Source of the DNA: Candidatus Saccharimonadota bacterium | GTDB lineage: Bacteria; Patescibacteriota; Saccharimonadia; Saccharimonadales; Saccharimonadaceae | NCBI GenBank assembly: GCA_905373795.1 | Contig: CAJPUO010000002.1 | Coordinates: forward strand, 124,001-188,000 | Length of the DNA: 64,000 bases | Reading direction: 5' to 3' | Shown: positions 16,530 to 24,859 of the stretch, one piece after another | Numbering within the stretch: position 1 is the stretch's first letter | Layout of the letters: each line of letters opens with the position of its first letter | Program-made: the position numbers and the translations under genes | Notes under the pieces: generated by a model | What the model was told of the DNA's origin: nothing | The model's database searches: none | The model's input: the letters and a program-made list of their open reading frames with translations, nothing else

Positions 16530-17240
16530 ATGGGAGAAAAAATTACACTAAATATTCAGCCTCGCCAGATTCATGGTAAGAAAGTAGCCAGGCTGCGGCG
16601 CGAAGGATTGGTGCCGGGAGTAGTCTACGGTGCTGGGGTAAAAGCGCACAATATTCAAGCAGCTGCTGGTGAAGTTGATAAAGTTGTTGCGGCAGCAGGC
16701 AAGCATACTCCAGTACAGCTGGCTGGCAAAAAACGGCAAATTGCCATGATAAAGAGTGTTGATATACATCCAGTAAAGCGTACTATTCGTCATGTTGCCT
16801 TTCACGCAGTCCGGGCTGATCAGCCAGTGATTGCCGAAGTGCCGATTCGTCTGAGCGGTACAGGAGAATCTGAGGCGGAGCGTGCCGGCTTGGTGGTATT
16901 GCAAGCACTTGAGAAGATTAAGGTCAAGGCCTTGCCGATGGATCTGCCAGAAGCATTGGAGGCGCCGACGGATGGTCTTGTTAAAGAGGGCGACCGCGTG
17001 ACCGTGGGCGATATTGTTTTACCAGATGGTGTTGAGCTGGTTGATAACGACGACGGCCGCGAAGGCACGGCTGACGACGACATTACGGTCAAGGACTTGG
17101 TTGTGGCAAACGTCTATGAGCCGAGCGCTCTAGCAGCTGCCAATGATGCGGCGGCCGGCGAAGCTGAGTCCGCTGACGCCGAGCAAGTAGAAGTTACGGG
17201 AGAAGCTGAAAAGACTGAAAAGACTGAAGCGTCGGAATAG
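16530..17240 (+). CDS. rplY: 50S ribosomal protein L25 / general stress protein Ctc
   Basis: 236 aa of the long, two-domain TL5/Ctc type. The N-terminal 5S rRNA-binding beta domain (1-95, with VPGVVYGAG and IKSVDIHPVKRTIRHVAFHAV) is followed by the C-terminal TL5 domain (100-190) and an acidic Ala/Glu-rich tail with the repeat KTEKTE. It binds 5S rRNA. Good ribosome-binding site GAAAGGAGA. Flanked by its own promoter and terminator. Confidence 0.9.
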   Translation: MGEKITLNIQPRQIHGKKVARLRREGLVPGVVYGAGVKAHNIQAAAGEVDKVVAAAGKHTPVQLAGKKRQIAMIKSVDIHPVKRTIRHVAFHAVRADQPVIAEVPIRLSGTGESEAERAGLVVLQALEKIKVKALPMDLPEALEAPTDGLVKEGDRVTVGDIVLPDGVELVDNDDGREGTADDDITVKDLVVANVYEPSALAAANDAAAGEAESADAEQVEVTGEAEKTEKTEASE

Positions 17241-17258
17241 TCTGGTCTTAGGTTATCA

Positions 17259-17289
17259 AAAAACACCGTCATGATTTGGCGGTGTTTTT
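17259..17289 (+). terminator. L25 gene terminator
   Basis: AAAAACACCG (17259-17268) pairs with CGGTGTTTTT (17280-17289); A/T-rich base on both sides, so it may also serve the converging ABC gene. Confidence 0.85.
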
Positions 17290-17317
17290 CTGTTGCTATA
17301 GTTGGAAATGCTAGAAA

Positions 17318-19090
17318 TTACTCCTCGATGAATCCGCCTGATTGCCGCGCCCACAACTTAGCGTAAACGCCGCGTTTTTTGGCAAGCAATTGATCGTGAG
17401 AACCGTCTTCGACGATGCGTCCGTTTTCCAGGACGATGATACGATCAAGCTTGGCGATGGTCGATAAACGGTGGGCGATGACAATTGACGTTCGGTTCTT
17501 CATCAATGTTTCCAGCGACTTTTGGATTAGCGCTTCTGATTCTGAGTCTAATGCCGATGTTGCCTCGTCAAGGACTAAAATTGGCGCATCTTTCAAAATC
17601 GCCCTGGCAATAGCGATACGCTGCCGCTGTCCGCCCGAAAGTTTGACGCCGCGTTCGCCGACTAGCGTGTCAAAACCGTCTTGCAGTTTGACGATGAAGT
17701 CGTAAGCACCAGCCTTCTTGGCGGCTTTCTCAATTTCAGTATTAGTGGCGTCGGGTCGGCTGTAGGCAATATTTTCGCGGACGGAGCGGTGAAATAGCAG
17801 CGGCTCTTGCGGCACATAGGCGATTTGCTGGCGCAGGCTTGCCTGGGTAACTTCGGCAATATCTTGCGAGTCGATTGTGATCTTGCCCGAGTCAATATCG
17901 GCAAACCTTAGCAATAATTTGGTGAGGGTAGTTTTGCCAGACCCGCTTGATCCGACTAAGCCAATTTTTTCACCTGGCTGAATATTGAGCGAGAAATCAT
18001 GAAACAAGGTATCGCCTTGACCTTCGTCGTGAGTAAAGGTTACCTGATCCATGGTAATGCCGCCACGTGTAACGGTAAGTTTCGCATTACTTCGATCAAC
18101 TAGAGTCGTTGGTGTTTTAAGGATTTCTACCATCTCGTGAGCATCGCCAATAACGCGATTGTAACTGCGCATGATGCTGTTCATGTTCCACAGTTCGCGT
18201 GCCACGCTGCCCGTGTACGTTATGATTAAATAAACCGATGCTACTGATACTAGATTGTGCTGGGCGGCGTATATTGCAAAAGCAATTGCGCCAATTCTGA
18301 TAATTGTGTTGATACTAGAGTAAACGGTGCTAACTTTCAAGAAGCCGCGCATTGTACCCAAGCTGGCTTTGCACCATGAACCGACCGTTTTTGAAAAGCG
18401 GTTTTGTTCTAGCGATTCAGCGCCAGACGATTTAACCGCCAGAATGTTTGAAACCATGTCGGCTAATTGGCCGCTAACTTTATTGCTGGCTTTAGCTTCT
18501 TTTTCGCTCAATTTAGCCATTGGCCTAGAACCAAAATAGACAGCAATGCTAAAAATAATTGAAAAGATAAACAGGAATAAAGCATACTGCCAAATTAATG
18601 TCGATAAAATAATTATTGATCCAATTAAAGATATAGCTAACGGCAAGATCGACCAGAAAATTGTATCCCAAAAGCGCTCAACAGCGCCGTTTAGCTTATT
18701 GGTTTGGCTGACGAGCGAGCCGCCAAATTTATTAGCATGGAAAAACATTGTTTGATTAGTTAACTTATTGAAGCAGCGCGAATATAAATCGCGTTGTAGC
18801 GCAGTCTCGAACGTCCAAGTGAGATACAACACCAAGCGCCAGCCAATCACCATCGAACACAACTGGCTAATACCGTATAGGATAATTAGCGTCCATAAAT
18901 TATTGGCAGTTTGTAGCTGGTTGTGCTGGATAATATTAAGCAGCTCTGCGATAACAAGCGGGCCGACAAAAATAGAAATAACAATCGTAGTAATTATAAA
19001 AAATATTGCCAGATTCCTGCGACGCCTGTAGGGCACAGATATTTGCCAGAATAAGCGTAAAATTTCTTTATCGTTAATTTTATTTTTCAA
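17318..19090 (-). CDS. ABC exporter, fused permease and ATPase
   Basis: 590 aa with a TTG start preceded by AAAGGAG. Six TM helices in residues 25-310, then a nucleotide-binding domain: Walker A GLVGSSGSGKTTL near 380, Q-loop YVPQEPLLF, signature KLSGGQRQRIAIARAI, Walker B ILVLDEATSALD and H-loop IAHRLSTI. Type IV exporter half-transporter, working as a homodimer or with an unseen partner; the substrate (lipid, peptide or drug) cannot be told. Overlaps the upstream NUDIX gene by 11 bases. Confidence 0.92.
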   Translation of the reverse strand: MKNKINDKEILRLFWQISVPYRRRRNLAIFFIITTIVISIFVGPLVIAELLNIIQHNQLQTANNLWTLIILYGISQLCSMVIGWRLVLYLTWTFETALQRDLYSRCFNKLTNQTMFFHANKFGGSLVSQTNKLNGAVERFWDTIFWSILPLAISLIGSIIILSTLIWQYALFLFIFSIIFSIAVYFGSRPMAKLSEKEAKASNKVSGQLADMVSNILAVKSSGAESLEQNRFSKTVGSWCKASLGTMRGFLKVSTVYSSINTIIRIGAIAFAIYAAQHNLVSVASVYLIITYTGSVARELWNMNSIMRSYNRVIGDAHEMVEILKTPTTLVDRSNAKLTVTRGGITMDQVTFTHDEGQGDTLFHDFSLNIQPGEKIGLVGSSGSGKTTLTKLLLRFADIDSGKITIDSQDIAEVTQASLRQQIAYVPQEPLLFHRSVRENIAYSRPDATNTEIEKAAKKAGAYDFIVKLQDGFDTLVGERGVKLSGGQRQRIAIARAILKDAPILVLDEATSALDSESEALIQKSLETLMKNRTSIVIAHRLSTIAKLDRIIVLENGRIVEDGSHDQLLAKKRGVYAKLWARQSGGFIEE

Positions 19091-19595
19091 GATAACTCCT
19101 TTCGTCGGTAAAATATTTTTTTGCTAATTTAACCATTCGCTCGCCGATTTCACCATATTTTATTAGCGAATTGACCTGACTTAAATCAACCAAGGTATTT
19201 TTAATAACTCCACCGCCTGGATCATTAACAAACTCGTCGATTTTTTCCAATTTGGCATATACGCGAAATTGGAAAATTTGCTTACCATCAGGTTCGGTTA
19301 AGTGCTGATATCCAAGCGGTTGCCATTCAATCACGCGCATATTGCATTCTTCAATCATCTCGCGAGCAATAGTCTGTTCAATTGTCTCGCCTGGCTCGGT
19401 GCGTCCGCCTGGTAAATTAAATTCTTTTTCGCATGTTAAGCTGGTGATGAGCGGTACTCGACCATCCAAGTCGCCTATCGCATAAACTTGTTGCCATGGT
19501 AAATTGGGGATCCTGTTTTTAGCGGTTACTGTGTACCAATTTGCCAGTATTTTCTGTCCGTTATAAATGAATGATGATTCTATTTCTGGTTTCAT
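19080..19595 (-). CDS. NUDIX hydrolase
   Basis: 171 aa. NUDIX box at 64-86: G64...E70...R78-E79...E82-E83, but the usual Gly before the last hydrophobic residue is Asn85. It hydrolyses a nucleoside diphosphate linked to another group; the extra N-terminal strand and YQHLTEPDGKQIFQFRVYA resemble ADP-sugar type members, which is only a guess. First gene of a two-gene operon with the ABC exporter; an AAGGAAA site precedes the ATG. Confidence 0.82.
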   Translation of the reverse strand: MKPEIESSFIYNGQKILANWYTVTAKNRIPNLPWQQVYAIGDLDGRVPLITSLTCEKEFNLPGGRTEPGETIEQTIAREMIEECNMRVIEWQPLGYQHLTEPDGKQIFQFRVYAKLEKIDEFVNDPGGGVIKNTLVDLSQVNSLIKYGEIGERMVKLAKKYFTDERSYLEK

Positions 19596-19736
19596 GGCTT
19601 TCCTTATATTAAGTTTTTAATTGCGAATTAGTACCTCTTTGCCGTTTGAATATTAACATAGGACTCGCTGTAGATTCTTGTATGAGCAAACGTATAGGGC
19701 TACTAATTATAAAGTATAATTGTAATTAATGTCAAA

Positions 19737-19745
19737 TGCTATAAT
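19737..19745 (+). promoter_or_regulatory. Second possible promoter upstream of fur
   Basis: TGC-TATAAT (19737-19745) in an A/T-rich gap. It would give a leader of about 70 bases carrying the palindrome. Nothing else is evident between 19596 and 19787. Confidence 0.35.
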
Positions 19746-19787
19746 AATAAAAAACTAGGTAAGCATATCACAATTTAAAATAATAGG

Positions 19788-19816
19788 TTGCATTACTATT
19801 GTAAATCATTTACAAT
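19788..19816 (+). promoter_or_regulatory. fur promoter, leaderless
   Basis: TTGCAT (19788-19793), 17 bases, TACAAT (19811-19816), 6 bases to the ATG at 19823. Fully overlapped by the operator palindrome. Confidence 0.7.
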
Positions 19817-19822
19817 AGTAAT
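19792..19822 (+). promoter_or_regulatory. 31-bp perfect palindrome, probable Fur-family operator
   Basis: ATTACTATTGTAAAT, one central C, then its exact reverse complement, ending on the base before the ATG. The core TTGTAAAT-N-ATTTACAA has the 7-1-7 geometry of Fur/PerR/Zur boxes. It covers the -10, spacer and start, so bound protein would block transcription of fur-trxA (autoregulation). Confidence 0.8.
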
Positions 19823-20233
19823 ATGAAGCAAGCGACTAGTCGGAGAATTACGAAATACACAGGCGATGTACTGTCGATTATATGCCAGCTGCAGCACGCT
19901 ACTAATGCTGAAATTGCTGGTCGGCTGAGAGAATCGTATCCGGACATTAGCGACACTACAGTCCATCGTATTACGCAGCGCTTATATAATGACGGCGCAA
20001 TTGGACTGGCGCCTTCCTCGAGCCAGGGCTGTTTGCGGTACGACTTTTCACCGGAATCACACGATCATTTTATATGCAGCGAGTGCGATAGTTTACAGGA
20101 TATCAAAGTTCCTGATTCAGTGCGTTGCCAGATCGAGCGCCAGCTCGATGGCTGCTGTTTCGACGGTCCTTTAGTCATTACTGGAGTATGTCAACAATGT
20201 AAAAATAGAAGGAGGAATTATGGCATTAATTAG
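19823..20233 (+). CDS. Fur-family metal-dependent regulator (Fur/PerR/Zur type)
   Basis: 136 aa. Winged helix (1-75) with recognition helix ISDTTVHRITQRL (42-54), then dimer domain with HDHFICSEC (80-88) and CQQC (123-126), the two CxxC pairs of the structural zinc site. HDH at 80-82 gives possible regulatory metal ligands; too few other His are present to tell iron, zinc or peroxide sensing apart. The end overlaps trxA by 14 bases, and the trxA ribosome-binding site lies inside the last codons. Partnership with thioredoxin favours an oxidative (PerR-like) signal, by inference. Confidence 0.85.
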   Translation: MKQATSRRITKYTGDVLSIICQLQHATNAEIAGRLRESYPDISDTTVHRITQRLYNDGAIGLAPSSSQGCLRYDFSPESHDHFICSECDSLQDIKVPDSVRCQIERQLDGCCFDGPLVITGVCQQCKNRRRNYGIN

Positions 20234-20558
20234 TATTACAACTAAGCAAGAGTTTGAAGAAAAAGTACTAAAAAGCAAGCGTCCGGTCTTGGTCGATTTT
20301 TGGGCGCCATGGTGTCCGCCATGCCGAGCGATGGCGCCGATATTGCAGCAGATCGCTGACGAGACAGACTTTGATGTTGTTAAAATTGACATTGATGCCA
20401 GCAATGATAATAAAGAACTGGCTATACATTACCGCGTGCAGGGCATCCCAAATATGAAGATTTTTGTTGCTGGCGAGGAAGTTGCCGAGCTGATCGGTAT
20501 GAAATCAAAACAGACACTAATTGATGCGTTAGAAGGGGCTAGTAAATTAGAGAATTAG
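20220..20558 (+). CDS. trxA: Thioredoxin with a CPPC active site
   Basis: 112 aa, full thioredoxin fold: VLVDFWAPWCPPCRAMAP (23-40) with Cys32 and Cys35, IDIDASNDNKELA, and the cis-Pro loop GIPNMKIF. Pro instead of Gly in the CGPC motif changes the redox potential. Reduces protein disulfides in the cytosol; no signal peptide. Strong AAGGAGG site lies within fur, so the pair is co-transcribed and under the palindrome. Confidence 0.92.
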   Translation: MALISITTKQEFEEKVLKSKRPVLVDFWAPWCPPCRAMAPILQQIADETDFDVVKIDIDASNDNKELAIHYRVQGIPNMKIFVAGEEVAELIGMKSKQTLIDALEGASKLEN

Positions 20559-20562
20559 TGTA

Positions 20563-20592
20563 TTGCACATTAATATTAACGCCAAGTATAAT
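20563..20592 (+). promoter_or_regulatory. Promoter of the Lnt-like gene
   Basis: TTGCAC (20563-20568), 18 bases, TATAAT (20587-20592), 7 bases to the ATG at 20600; leaderless. Confidence 0.7.
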
Positions 20593-20599
20593 ATAGTTT

Positions 20600-21892
20600 A
20601 TGAAGTGTACTGATAATAGCCTGGCTTATTATTGTCTATTGGCTATAATGTCAGGCAGCGTACTGGCGGCTACTGCTTTTGCGCCCCATTGGATATTGCA
20701 GTTACCGGCTATATTAGCTACAGCACCAATATTTTGGCTGCTGCGAAATGTGTCCGTAAAGTATACATATGCGGTAGGCGTGTGTTTTACGCTCGCTTGG
20801 CTGATACCGACGACATATTGGTATTATACTTTCATGCTGCCTGGCGTTGCGTTTGCGGCAAGCGTCGGATGGGCGGCATTGGTCTCTAATCTATTTTGGC
20901 TTGTTGGCTTGAGGAAAAAAATTGGAACACTGGCGGTCTGGATATTATTCACTCTTTTTTGGCTGATATTAACGTGGCTTCGGCTGCGATTGCCGATTAC
21001 TGAGGATTGGTGGCTGCCGCATTTAGGCTATAGCATTTGGCACAACAGCGGTGTCGTTTGGCTTGGTAAATTCGGCGGCGAGATAGTAATGGAGCTGGCG
21101 CTATTGCTTAGCGGTATGATTATTGCTGGTGTATTTGTTTGCTGCGGTTGGCGTAAGATGTTGGTAGCTAGTGTGTTAATTGTTGTGGCGTTTGTTGGGT
21201 TGAATAATATAGTTTGGAATATGCCTGCAAAACCAATTCATCCTGTCGTCGCTATACAAAAGATGACTCGCGGCGGTATAGATATGCCAGCAACTAAGCA
21301 AGATATAGAGGACCTGATAGCTATGACAAAGCAGGCGGCAAGCAGCCGTCGCAATGTACCTACAACGATCGTATGGCCAGAGAACTCAGTTCCTAAATCT
21401 TCTTATAATCGCGTAGCAGAATTTGCGGCGCAAATGCGTAGCTTAATTATATATCATACAACAGAGAGTGTTGGTAAAAAGGTATATAAAAAAGTTGTTG
21501 CTATTGACGGTACAACAGGCAAAATTATTCTTACTAATTATAAACAACACTTAGCGCCGGATGAGAGAACTGGCTTGCCGCGAATGTCGCGGAATATAAG
21601 TGCATTTTATAACCGGCATATAACCGCCTATATATGTTATGATTTGCACTATCCAGATATCGTTGAACGATTGCGTGGTAGCGATATTGCATATGTAACT
21701 CTCAATGACGCAGCGTATGGTTATTTACAGAAGCAGTTTCATGCAGCAGATATTGCTTTGCGCGCCGTTCAGGCATCTACGTCTATTGTTGTCGCTGGGA
21801 CTAATGGTCCAACTATGATTGTCAATAGTAATGGGGCTATTCTCAGATCATTGCACAGTGTTAATGCTGGGTATATCCAGGGCGGCTATTAA
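20600..21892 (+). CDS. Apolipoprotein N-acyltransferase-like membrane protein
   Basis: 430 aa. Five or six N-terminal TM helices (10-200), then an extracytoplasmic nitrilase (CN hydrolase) domain from about 215. The catalytic triad is visible: E261 in WPENS, K315 in NYKQHLAP, C346 in YICYDLHYPD. Lnt adds the third acyl chain to lipoproteins. E. coli Lnt is 512 aa; this form has a shorter membrane part. Function in a single-membrane CPR cell is inferred. A related N-acyltransferase with another acceptor is possible. Confidence 0.75.
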   Translation: MKCTDNSLAYYCLLAIMSGSVLAATAFAPHWILQLPAILATAPIFWLLRNVSVKYTYAVGVCFTLAWLIPTTYWYYTFMLPGVAFAASVGWAALVSNLFWLVGLRKKIGTLAVWILFTLFWLILTWLRLRLPITEDWWLPHLGYSIWHNSGVVWLGKFGGEIVMELALLLSGMIIAGVFVCCGWRKMLVASVLIVVAFVGLNNIVWNMPAKPIHPVVAIQKMTRGGIDMPATKQDIEDLIAMTKQAASSRRNVPTTIVWPENSVPKSSYNRVAEFAAQMRSLIIYHTTESVGKKVYKKVVAIDGTTGKIILTNYKQHLAPDERTGLPRMSRNISAFYNRHITAYICYDLHYPDIVERLRGSDIAYVTLNDAAYGYLQKQFHAADIALRAVQASTSIVVAGTNGPTMIVNSNGAILRSLHSVNAGYIQGGY

Positions 21893-21915
21893 TACAAAAG
21901 GAAATGTTAATCATA

Positions 21916-21921
21916 TATACT
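21916..21921 (+). promoter_or_regulatory. -10 box of the ART-like gene
   Basis: TATACT 4 bases before the ATG at 21926 (or TATATA ending 6 bases before it). No ribosome-binding site. Confidence 0.4.
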
Positions 21922-21925
21922 TGAT

Positions 21926-22834
21926 ATGAAATCACAAGGTAATAATTATCAAAAGCTTTTCGTGCGAAGATCGCTAAGATATTTACCGCACCATATCCTA
22001 ACGTTAATTATTTACAAAAGTAAGTTGCTTCGTTTTGAAAAGGCTTTAGATACCATCGCTAAAAGGAAAATAATAAATGTAAATGATTTACTTTCATTTG
22101 ATAGTTCTGAGATAAGAGAATATCAAGACCTAACGAAAGATACTCAACTTTGGCATGGCACTGGTCGTTGGCAGCATGGTAAGGACGGTATAGTTGACGT
22201 GATGAAAAGTTTTTGCGATATTGCTGGTCTCAAGCCATCCCGAGACGTGTATGCAGTTTTTGGCGGCAGTAATCGGCATATCGTACACTCGGTTTCATTA
22301 TGCCGGAGTCGAATGGTGGCGCGATCGTATGCTGACATGCATGGTCTTGGCTGGAAAGAGAAAAGTCGCTATGGCGACGCTCTGACTTGGACATCATATT
22401 ACTACAGCCTGTTTTATGCGCGGTTATTTACGGTCAATGGGGTCAAAATGTTGCGCCGTTGGAAAACTTGGCGTACATTGTCGCATGATGAAAATGGCAA
22501 TAATACTTGGGGAAAGAAAGTGAATAAGCAGGCACGCGATGTGTGGGATATATTCTGTCTGGGTAGCGATATTTCGGGTAATTATCCAATTTTAATTGGC
22601 ATTAAGAGTCTTGATTCGCAATTAAAATTAGAAAAACCGATGCGCTACTACGAAGTGCGCGCTGATAAACGGATAGATATTGCAAATATTTCACACATAG
22701 AAGTTTCTCGCGATAAGCAGGACGAAATGCGAGAATTATTGCTTTCATACGGTATCGACATACCAGTGACGAGCATTGAATTAGGCGAATATGTCAGTAC
22801 GCAGAAGCGTTTTACTGAATTGCTCGGCTGGTAG
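21926..22834 (+). CDS. Possible ADP-ribosyltransferase-fold protein
   Basis: 302 aa, soluble, basic N-terminus. LWHGTGRW (75-82) fits the His-x-Thr strand of PARP/Tpt1-like ADP-ribosyltransferases, GLKPSRDVYAVFGG (101-114) fits the next strand, and MVARSYADMHG (130-140) resembles their Ser/Ala-x-x-Tyr helix. A late ISHIEVS could hold the third residue (H-Y-E pattern). This is inference from motif order. Standalone gene with its own -10 box; a GTAAATGATTTAC site like the fur operator core lies at 22079-22091 inside it. Could be an effector or toxin, or an RNA/NAD enzyme. Confidence 0.45.
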   Translation: MKSQGNNYQKLFVRRSLRYLPHHILTLIIYKSKLLRFEKALDTIAKRKIINVNDLLSFDSSEIREYQDLTKDTQLWHGTGRWQHGKDGIVDVMKSFCDIAGLKPSRDVYAVFGGSNRHIVHSVSLCRSRMVARSYADMHGLGWKEKSRYGDALTWTSYYYSLFYARLFTVNGVKMLRRWKTWRTLSHDENGNNTWGKKVNKQARDVWDIFCLGSDISGNYPILIGIKSLDSQLKLEKPMRYYEVRADKRIDIANISHIEVSRDKQDEMRELLLSYGIDIPVTSIELGEYVSTQKRFTELLGW

Positions 22835-22894
22835 AGAAAAGAAATTAGACTAAAGCTGACGAAGTGGATATGATAAGATTGTTATTAATAATAT

Positions 22895-23482
22895 ATGAAG
22901 TCACATACTAAACCGCTTTTATATGATCAGATCGCAGCTGATCCAATGAATGCTAATTTTGCTAATAGAGGTTGGTCGCCTGTGTATTCTGCCTCAGTAA
23001 GTTCGCGAATTGTACTGGTCGGGCAGGCGCCAGGTCGAATTGCTCAGCAAACGTTAAAGCCGTGGAATGATGCTAGCGGTCGCTTACTTAGGCAATGGCT
23101 GAACGTAACGGATGAGCAGTTTTACAATCCCGATCTCTTTGCGTTGATGCCGATAGATTTTTATTATCCAGGTAGGGGAGTGCACGGTGATTTGCCGCCG
23201 CGCTTGGACTTTGCCAGGAAATGGCACCCGCGTTTGCTAGCGCAGATGTCGAATGTGCGATTGACAATTTTGGTTGGTTCGTATGCGCAGAAATATTATC
23301 TTGATCGCCGCGCCAAGCAGAATTTGACAGCAACTGTGGCGGACTTTAATATGTATTTACCAGATTATTTTCCATTGGTTCATCCATCGCCGCTCAATAT
23401 TGGCTGGCGCAAACGTAATCCCTGGTTTGAATCGGACGTTATTCCAGTTCTACAAACTATAGTTAAGGAGGTGTTGTCATGA
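22895..23482 (+). CDS. Uracil-DNA glycosylase family protein
   Basis: 195 aa. UDG-superfamily blocks: VGQAPGRIA (42-50, the water-activating GQxPG loop), PWNDASGRLLRQWL (57-69) and the DNA-intercalating VHPSPLNIGW (162-171). YYPGRGVHGDLPP (90-102) is typical of the COG1573-like subfamily. No four-cysteine Fe-S set, so not family 4. Removes uracil or related lesions from DNA. Overlaps the next gene by ATGA. Confidence 0.82.
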   Translation: MKSHTKPLLYDQIAADPMNANFANRGWSPVYSASVSSRIVLVGQAPGRIAQQTLKPWNDASGRLLRQWLNVTDEQFYNPDLFALMPIDFYYPGRGVHGDLPPRLDFARKWHPRLLAQMSNVRLTILVGSYAQKYYLDRRAKQNLTATVADFNMYLPDYFPLVHPSPLNIGWRKRNPWFESDVIPVLQTIVKEVLS

Positions 23483-23847
23483 CAGTTTATAAAATTAAAC
23501 GAATTTACGAATCGCCAGAATCGGATGATGGCTACCGCGTGCTAGTTGACCGATTATGGCCGCGCGGTATAAGTAAAGAACGAGCGGCGCTAGACGAGTG
23601 GGCTAAAGAAATTGCGCCAACCAATGAGCTGCGCCAATGGTTTAATCATGACCCAGAAAAATTTACAGAATTTTCAGAACGTTATACAAAAGAATTAGAT
23701 GAAAATCCCGCCGCTATCAAGGCGAGAAATGACTGGCCCAATCATCCAATCGTTACGTTATTGTATAGCGCTAAGGATGCGGAGTTTAACCAGGCGGTAG
23801 TACTTAAGCAATGGTTGGAGAAGACAGATTCTAATAATGTAATCTGA
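23479..23847 (+). CDS. DUF488 family protein (YeaO-like)
   Basis: 122 aa. YRVLVDRLWPRGISKERAAL (19-38), WAKEIAPTNELRQWF (41-55) and TLLYSAKD (93-100) are the hallmark blocks of the YeaO/DUF488 family. Function unknown; some members respond to stress. Translationally coupled to the UDG gene through ATGA. A strong bidirectional terminator follows about 90 bases later. Confidence 0.85.
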   Translation: MTVYKIKRIYESPESDDGYRVLVDRLWPRGISKERAALDEWAKEIAPTNELRQWFNHDPEKFTEFSERYTKELDENPAAIKARNDWPNHPIVTLLYSAKDAEFNQAVVLKQWLEKTDSNNVI

Positions 23848-23936
23848 GACGATGATTATCAATACGTTTTTAGAAAAACACGACTAGCTTGGTGATCGTT
23901 GACAAGAAAGTACGCGGTGAAATATCAAAACAAGAA
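23848..23936 (+). other. Gap with a possible gene remnant
   Basis: Between the DUF488 stop and the terminator one frame reads LVIVDKKVRGEISKQELNRQ without a start codon, which looks like the C-terminal end of a lost gene. It runs into the terminator stem. Weak evidence. Confidence 0.25.
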
Positions 23937-23964
23937 CTAAACCGCCAGTGCATTGGCGGTTTAG
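23937..23964. terminator. Bidirectional terminator
   Basis: CTAAACCGCCA (23937-23947) pairs perfectly with TGGCGGTTTAG (23954-23964) over 11 base pairs around a six-base loop, between convergent genes. Confidence 0.85.
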
Positions 23965-23994
23965 TATATTAATATTAAATATGAGTTTATAGTT

Positions 23995-24330
23995 TTATTT
24001 TTCTAACTTTTTCCTCTGCTTTGACTTTACAATTGGCAGGGCAACAGCGCAGCCAATCGCTCCAAGTATCGATACGACGGCGATTTGGCGCATAATATAT
24101 TTACCCCTGCCGAACGGACCTTCTTCCCATGCCATATGAGCTTTCAAACTTTCTGAAGTTATCGGGCAATTTTTCTTAGTGTCTTTGAATCCGGAACTTG
24201 GCTGGCCGTTTTTGACGCAAACATATTCTGGTTCCGGTTCGGACGGCGGTATGCAGCTGACAGCAATTAATACTGCTGCAATAACCGCAAGCGATCCAGC
24301 GATGATTAATAGTAATTTTGGCGTTTTCAT
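23995..24330 (-). CDS. Small secreted or membrane protein, possible lipoprotein
   Basis: 111 aa. Hydrophobic N-terminus (5-25) ending IAVSC, a loose lipobox, then a 55-residue outer part with two more cysteines (YVCVKNG, KKNCPIT), and a second TM helix (about 82-101) before a basic tail. A lipoprotein with a C-terminal TM would be odd; a two-TM hairpin is as likely. Strong AAGGAGG site. Second in a minus-strand pair with the next gene, 47 bases apart. No family recognised. Confidence 0.6.
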   Translation of the reverse strand: MKTPKLLLIIAGSLAVIAAVLIAVSCIPPSEPEPEYVCVKNGQPSSGFKDTKKNCPITSESLKAHMAWEEGPFGRGKYIMRQIAVVSILGAIGCAVALPIVKSKQRKKLEK

Positions 24331-24377
24331 AAAACCTCCTTAATTTAACAAAGCTTACAGATATTGTAGCATGAGGT

Positions 24378-24749
24378 TTATCTGTTGATAATTTTAAGTT
24401 TACCGTATCGGGCGATTAATAGCCAAACAGTTGCTAAACCCGCTAGTATGCTGTCGCCGATTCCTGAGGGTACCATGAAAATCATCAGGATAAGGGTAAT
24501 TATACATATAATCATTGCTAGCCACCAACTCCACAATAAATTTCGCCACAAACCAATTGCTGCAGCTATTCTCAGCAATCCAAAAATTATGCCGATGATA
24601 CCAATCATTATCAAATTATCTCGCAAAAATGGCATTGCGAAAATATAATCTTTGGTTTTGCTGACTGGCAAAAGCGCCATCAGCCCGCCAACAATTTCAA
24701 GAGAGCCGTGAATAGATAGTGTGATTGCTGCATATTTTAAGTGCTTCAT
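24378..24749 (-). CDS. Four-TM membrane protein
   Basis: 123 aa, about four TM helices (5-25, 43-63, 72-92, 95-115), small hydrophilic loops, basic end. Resembles small integral proteins of the DUF4383/DoxX-like size class, without a firm match. First gene of the minus-strand pair; TATAAT (24765-24760) lies 10 bases before its ATG. Confidence 0.6.
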   Translation of the reverse strand: MKHLKYAAITLSIHGSLEIVGGLMALLPVSKTKDYIFAMPFLRDNLIMIGIIGIIFGLLRIAAAIGLWRNLLWSWWLAMIICIITLILMIFMVPSGIGDSILAGLATVWLLIARYGKLKIINR

Positions 24750-24846
24750 ACGCTAACTAATTATAACATGCCGATGTATTGTGGAGAAATGTCTGCGGTA
24801 GTTTATTTATTAACTCAATCTAGTGGTGCAGACGGTAGTTGTAGGC

Positions 24847-24852
24847 TATAAT
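24847..24852 (+). promoter_or_regulatory. -10 box of the HD gene
   Basis: TATAAT ends 7 bases before the ATG at 24860; leaderless. Confidence 0.6.
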
Positions 24853-24859
24853 AATTGTT

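Noticed and set aside
23848..23964. Extra small gene before the bidirectional terminator
   Set aside because: The frame has no start codon and runs into the terminator; kept as a remnant note only.
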